Shown one piece after another: positions 6,154 through 9,446 of a stretch of 9,446 bases of DNA. The position numbers and the translations under genes were made by a program. The stretch comes from an uncultured Clostridia bacterium (lineage in GTDB: Bacteria > Bacillota > Clostridia > Oscillospirales > Acutalibacteraceae), in assembly GCA_937919155.1 (NCBI GenBank), contig CALFPM010000070.1, positions 1 to 9,446 on the forward strand, in the 5' to 3' direction. How positions within the stretch are numbered: position 1 is the first letter of the stretch; each line of letters opens with the position of its first letter. Below the pieces are notes generated by a model, which saw nothing but the letters and a program-made list of their open reading frames with translations, was not told the DNA's origin and made no database searches.

Positions 6154-7512
6154 CTATGCTCTCGTAACTTTTTTAATCCAGTTGAATTTATTGACCTTAA
6201 CAACCGCAACGGCGCATTTGAGCACCTGGTCGCACTTAAGACAGGCGAACGTAACCACAACAGGCCACTTGAAAACAAAGGCACTCAGCATGCTCAGCGG
6301 CAGAACAATCAGCCACATAAATATTATGTCGTTTTTCAGGACGAACGATGTTTCTCCGCCGCCCGAAACGATTCCGCAAAGGCTGGGGGCTTCATATGCT
6401 GTGCCGATAATGGTTATGCAAAGCACCCAAATGAATTGGTTGGTGATGTCAACAGTCTGAGGTGTTGCGTTGTAGAAATCGATAATAAGATTTTTTGTCA
6501 GCAGAAGAACCGCACTTGATGCAACGCCGATTGCAAGGAAAATGAGCTGAAGCATTTTGCTGCGCTGCTTGATAATTTCAAGAGGCTTGTTTTCGCCGAT
6601 TGTTTTGCCTATGAGAACGCAGGCAACGTTGCTTGAAGCATAAGCAACAACCGTTGCAACCTGGAAAATTGTTGTTGCAATGCTGTTTGCGGCGATTGCA
6701 CTTTCAACGAGTCTGCCGATAATTGCGCCCTGAATGCTCATTGCGATGCCCCAGGAAATGCTGCTCATCATCAGGGGGAGTCCTGTTTTGAAGTAATCCC
6801 CGAACATCTGCCTGTCGGTGGCGAAAAGGTCTCTGACCTTCATCTGAAGCTTTTTATCTATAAATAAAAGGTATATCACAACAACAATCAGTTCAATTGC
6901 TCTTGAAACAAGAGTTGCAACTGCAGCGCCGCGGATTCCCATTTCAGGTGCGCCGAATTTGCCGTAAATGAGCATGTAGTTGAGAAGAATGTTTACTGCG
7001 AAGGATGAAAGCGAAACGTAGAAACCGATTTTGACCGTTTCAACACTGCGGAGAATTGAAAGCAGAATTGTTGAAATTGTGAAAAGGGGATATGTATATT
7101 TTATGACATCGAGATAAAGCACGGCTTGCTCAATGACGGCATCTTTGTCCGTGAAAAGTCGGATGAGCATTTCAGGCGCAAGGGCAGCAAATGCAAAAAT
7201 CATCAGGGTGATTGCAATGCTTATCCACATCGCCACGGCAGAAACCCTGAAAATTGGTTTCTTTTCATTTTTTCCCCAATACTGAGATGCAATAACCGTC
7301 ATCCCCGAGGCAACGCCTGAGGCTGCCATGTTGAGAAAGAACTGAATGTTGTTGCATATGCCGACTCCGCTGAGGGCGGTTTCGCTGTAAGCGCCCATCA
7401 TAACCGAGTCTGCAAGGTTAACGCCGAAAACAATCAGATTTTGCACTGCCATTGTCAGCGTCATGGTGAAAAAGGCTTTGTAAAAGCCGCTGTCGTTGAT
7501 TTTTGTTTTCAT
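6154..7512 (-). CDS. MATE-family multidrug/cation efflux transporter
   Basis: A 452-residue integral membrane protein with about 12 hydrophobic segments, in the usual 440-470 range. Family marks: a membrane-embedded Asp35 in TM1 (NLADSVMMGAYSETALSGVG), SGVASGMTVIASQYWGK (65-81), NYMLIYGKFGAPEMGIRGAAVAT (178-200), the start of the second half at MFGDYFKTGLPLMMSS, and CGIVSGGGETSF (379-390). It would export organic cations, drugs or metabolites using Na+ or H+; the substrate is not readable. ATG at 7512 has GGAG at 7521-7524 (read on the - strand) at good spacing. The gene is monocistronic, with its own promoter at 7543-7571, is divergent from a HAD phosphatase and is convergent with the radical SAM operon. 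It appears complete. Confidence 0.93.
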   Translation of the reverse strand: MKTKINDSGFYKAFFTMTLTMAVQNLIVFGVNLADSVMMGAYSETALSGVGICNNIQFFLNMAASGVASGMTVIASQYWGKNEKKPIFRVSAVAMWISIAITLMIFAFAALAPEMLIRLFTDKDAVIEQAVLYLDVIKYTYPLFTISTILLSILRSVETVKIGFYVSLSSFAVNILLNYMLIYGKFGAPEMGIRGAAVATLVSRAIELIVVVIYLLFIDKKLQMKVRDLFATDRQMFGDYFKTGLPLMMSSISWGIAMSIQGAIIGRLVESAIAANSIATTIFQVATVVAYASSNVACVLIGKTIGENKPLEIIKQRSKMLQLIFLAIGVASSAVLLLTKNLIIDFYNATPQTVDITNQFIWVLCITIIGTAYEAPSLCGIVSGGGETSFVLKNDIIFMWLIVLPLSMLSAFVFKWPVVVTFACLKCDQVLKCAVAVVKVNKFNWIKKVTRA

Positions 7513-7542
7513 TTTTATTTCTCCGTTTTTGGTTTTCGGTTT

Positions 7543-7571
7543 ATTATATCACCGTTTTTATAAAAATTCAA
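7543..7571 (-). promoter_or_regulatory. Promoter of the MATE gene
   Basis: Read on the - strand: TTGAAT (7571-7566), a 17-base spacer, and a perfect TATAAT (7548-7543). It lies ~30 bases upstream of the MATE start. Confidence 0.7.
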
Positions 7572-7588
7572 TATAAGAACTTCGCGAC

Positions 7589-7609
7589 TTATTTCTTTTA
7601 AAGAAATAA
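7589..7609. promoter_or_regulatory. Perfect 21-bp dyad between divergent promoters, candidate operator
   Basis: TTATTTCTTT (7589-7598) and AAAGAAATAA (7600-7609) are exact reverse complements around a single central T at 7599. The dyad covers the -35 position of the HAD promoter and lies 18 bases upstream of the MATE -35. It could bind a dimeric regulator of one or both genes. No regulator gene is adjacent, and there is no T-run after it, so it is not a terminator. Confidence 0.5.
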
Positions 7610-7624
7610 AAATCAAATTCCGAT

Positions 7625-7633
7625 TGATATAAT
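7625..7633 (+). promoter_or_regulatory. Extended -10 promoter of the HAD phosphatase gene
   Basis: TGATATAAT at 7625-7633 is a perfect -10 (TATAAT 7628-7633) with the extended TG. The -35 position (7605-7610, AATAAA) is poor and falls in the dyad, so the promoter may depend on the extended -10 or on a regulator. A minor ATCAA-N7-TTGAT repeat (7612-7628) overlaps it. Confidence 0.65.
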
Positions 7634-7650
7634 ATAGAACAGGTGATAAT

Positions 7651-8217
7651 ATGAATGTATATGATTTTGACAACACAATTTACAGCGGAGAATCTGTAAT
7701 AGACTTCTTCTTTTATTTTATGAAGCGCGACCTGAGGCTTGTGGCGTATTTGCCGAAAGTTTTTGTGGCTTTGCTTAAATATAAAGCAAGAAAAATAACC
7801 ATTGATCAGGCTTTGAACGAATACGGCGCGCTTGTGGAAAATTATTGCAGGGGAATTGACGATTTGCAAGGGGAGATAGTCAAATTCTGGGATACGCATC
7901 TTTGCAAAATAAAGCCTTTTTATGCGTATATCAGAAAAGATGACGATGTTATTCTTTCGGCAGGTTTTGATATCGTGCTTGAAGAAATGGGAAAAAGGAT
8001 GAATATCAAGAACATCATTTCAACCGAAACGGATAGGGATGAATTCAGAATTATCAACTTCTGTTTCCGTGAAAACAAGGTGAAGATGTTCAAAAAATAT
8101 TATCCCGATGCGGTGATAGAAAATTTCTATACCGACTCTCTCAACGACCAACCGATAATCGACATTGCCCGAAATGCCTATCTTGTAAAAGGCAACAAAA
8201 TAACAAAAATAAAATAA
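7651..8217 (+). CDS. HAD-superfamily hydrolase, subfamily IB-like phosphatase
   Basis: A 188-residue protein with all four HAD motifs. Motif I is DFDNT, with nucleophile Asp5 and Asp7. Motif II is ILSAG, with Ser103. A motif III lysine lies in the ENKVKMFKK stretch (141-149). Motif IV is TDSLNDQP, with Asp162 and Asp166 as magnesium ligands. The segment between motifs I and II (~12-95) is a helical cap, as in phosphoserine-phosphatase-like IB enzymes. It should be a cytosolic Mg2+-dependent phosphomonoesterase; the substrate is unknown. Start ATG 7651 follows AGGTGAT at 7641-7647. It is monocistronic, divergent from the MATE gene, and looks more AT-rich than its neighbours. SerB-type assignment is possible, but the sequence is short and divergent, so no gene symbol is given. 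Confidence 0.88.
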   Translation: MNVYDFDNTIYSGESVIDFFFYFMKRDLRLVAYLPKVFVALLKYKARKITIDQALNEYGALVENYCRGIDDLQGEIVKFWDTHLCKIKPFYAYIRKDDDVILSAGFDIVLEEMGKRMNIKNIISTETDRDEFRIINFCFRENKVKMFKKYYPDAVIENFYTDSLNDQPIIDIARNAYLVKGNKITKIK

Positions 8218-8221
8218 AAGA

Positions 8222-8255
8222 GCCTTGGGTTTCAATTGTGAAATCCAAGGCTTTT
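8222..8255. terminator. Bidirectional terminator between the HAD and trkH genes
   Basis: A 13-bp stem with one G-T wobble joins 8222-8234 (GCCTTGGGTTTCA) and 8239-8251 (TGAAATCCAAGGC) around a 4-base loop. T-run 8252-8255 serves the + strand. A-rich 8211-8221 gives a T-rich tail on the - strand. It lies between the HAD stop (8215-8217) and the trkH stop (8259-8261). Confidence 0.9.
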
Positions 8256-8258
8256 GCA

Positions 8259-9446
8259 TTATGAATATTTTTTGGACCATGCAAACGGTGAGAAAAGCAT
8301 AAGCATGGGAATGAGTTCAAGTCTGCCTGCAAGCATATCGAAACTCAGAACAAGCTTGCTGAGCATTGAAAAATCTGCAAAATTTCCGTAAGGACCAACC
8401 GCTCCGAGACCGGGTCCGATGTTGCTCATGCAGGCAATAACTGCAGTTGAGGTGGATTGCAGGTCAAAACCGTCAAGCGAGATAACAAGCATGGATACCG
8501 CCGAAAGAAGCATATAGGTTGCAAAGAAAACGGAAACGCTTTTTACAATCGGTTCTTCAACGGTTCTTTTGTCGATTTTTACGGTTTCAATGCTTCTGGG
8601 ATTGATTGCTTTCTTGATGTCGCGAAGTCCGCTTTTAACAAGAATGACAAGTCTTGAAACCTTGATACCGCCGCCGGTTGAGCCTGCACAGGCACCGATA
8701 AACATCAGAAAAACAAGAACAAATCTTGTGATCATGGGCCATGTGTTGAAGTTTGCTGTGGAAAAACCTGTTGTTGTGATGATTGATGAAACCTGGAAAA
8801 ATGCGAGGCGGAATGAGTCGGACAGGTTGTTGCTTGTGGAGGTGAACAAACTTATTGCAATGAGCAATGTTGAACCCGCAATAATTCCCAAATACCAGCG
8901 AAGTTCTTCGCTTTTTATTGCTTGCTTTCCCTGCTTCACAAGGAACATATAGTAGAGGTTGAAGTTTATGCCGAAAAGCAGCATGAATACTGCAATGACC
9001 ATTTCGGAATAAACGCTGTTGTAGCCTTCAATGCTGTTATTAAGAACACCAAAACCGCCCGTGCCTGCAGTGGCAAATGAGTTTACTATGCTGTCAAAGA
9101 GCGGCATACCGCCTGCGAGAAGCATTATAATCTGAACGGCAGTCAGTACGCAGTAAATTCCGTAAAGAATTCTTGCGGAAGCTCGAAGCTTGGAAACAAG
9201 CTTGCCCACCGTGGGACCCGGAACTTCAGCTCTCATAACATGCATTGAGGAGCTTTCTGTTTTCGGCATAATGGCAATAACGAAAACAAGAATACCCATA
9301 CCGCCGATCCAGTGGGTAAAGCTTCGCCAGAAAAGAAGACTTTTGGGCAATGTTTCAATGCTTTTCAATATGGTTGAACCTGTTGTTGTGAATCCGGATA
9401 CCGTTTCGAAAAAAGCATCGGTAAAGCTTGGAATATATCCGCTGCT
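8259..9446 (-). CDS. trkH: TrkH/KtrB-family potassium transporter membrane subunit (N-terminus outside window)
   Basis: Codons are open to the window edge, giving 395 visible residues; about 85-100 N-terminal residues are missing compared with the family. The TTG at 9368-9366 is internal, because the 26 codons before it encode the first filter, FTDAFFETVSGFTTTGSTIL. All four P-loop filters of a superfamily-of-K-transporters protein are present (numbering from the edge): SGFTTTGST 17-25, AGTGGFG 127-133, TTTGFST 224-230 and SNIGPGLG 341-348. THWIGGMGILV (44-54), GSTGGGIKVSRL (255-266) and the terminal GRLELIPMLMLFSPFAW are family signatures. It imports K+ as a dimer in the membrane, gated by a cytosolic TrkA/KtrA RCK protein. 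No such gene lies downstream (convergent HAD), so the partner is upstream or elsewhere. TrkH versus KtrB naming is not settled. Confidence 0.93.
   Translation of the reverse strand, partial: SSGYIPSFTDAFFETVSGFTTTGSTILKSIETLPKSLLFWRSFTHWIGGMGILVFVIAIMPKTESSSMHVMRAEVPGPTVGKLVSKLRASARILYGIYCVLTAVQIIMLLAGGMPLFDSIVNSFATAGTGGFGVLNNSIEGYNSVYSEMVIAVFMLLFGINFNLYYMFLVKQGKQAIKSEELRWYLGIIAGSTLLIAISLFTSTSNNLSDSFRLAFFQVSSIITTTGFSTANFNTWPMITRFVLVFLMFIGACAGSTGGGIKVSRLVILVKSGLRDIKKAINPRSIETVKIDKRTVEEPIVKSVSVFFATYMLLSAVSMLVISLDGFDLQSTSTAVIACMSNIGPGLGAVGPYGNFADFSMLSKLVLSFDMLAGRLELIPMLMLFSPFAWSKKYS

Noticed and set aside
7513..7650. Possible riboswitch in the MATE-HAD intergenic region
   Set aside because: Only about 30 bases lie between the MATE -10 and its start codon, and fewer than 20 on the HAD side, which is too little for an aptamer.
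8569..8952. Open frame on the + strand inside trkH
   Set aside because: It is antisense to the conserved TrkH filters and signature segments, and no promoter or ribosome binding site supports it.

Overview
The window looks like chromosomal DNA of a low-to-moderate GC anaerobic Firmicute, most likely a Clostridia member of the Ruminococcaceae/Oscillospirales type. This rests on strong GGAGG-type ribosome binding sites, sigma-A-like promoters, short intrinsic terminators, and the protein sequences (acidic ACP, ClpP, ClpX, MATE, TrkH). I did no database search. The assignment below order level is an inference. No rRNA, tRNA, CRISPR array, insertion sequence or prophage gene is visible.

Layout, left to right. 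(1) Bases 1-910, +: the 3' end of a gene whose last ~115 residues match the C-terminal end of Gfo/Idh/MocA oxidoreductases. It is preceded by at least two, probably three, tandem Cys-rich SH3-like repeats that are not part of that family. (2) 937-1308, +: a single-gene unit for acyl carrier protein (acpP) with its own promoter and terminator. (3) 1317-3343, +: a clpP-clpX operon encoding the ClpXP protease, with its own promoter, a candidate operator dyad at the start site, and a strong terminator. (4) 3371-6153, +: a two-gene operon with a very good promoter, encoding a B12-binding-type radical SAM enzyme (642 aa) and a family 2 glycosyltransferase (242 aa). It ends in a bidirectional terminator. 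(5) 6154-7571, -: a MATE-family efflux transporter. (6) 7628-8255, +: a HAD-superfamily phosphatase transcribed divergently from the MATE gene. A perfect 21-bp dyad lies between the two promoters, and the gene ends in a second bidirectional terminator. (7) 8259-9446, -: the C-terminal ~395 residues of a TrkH/KtrB-type potassium transporter subunit, cut by the window edge.

Most of the window is core housekeeping sequence. The parts worth a second look are the repeat insertion in the Gfo/Idh/MocA protein, the radical SAM plus glycosyltransferase pair (a plausible uncharacterised sugar- or lipid-modifying pathway), and the long perfect dyad between the MATE and HAD genes.
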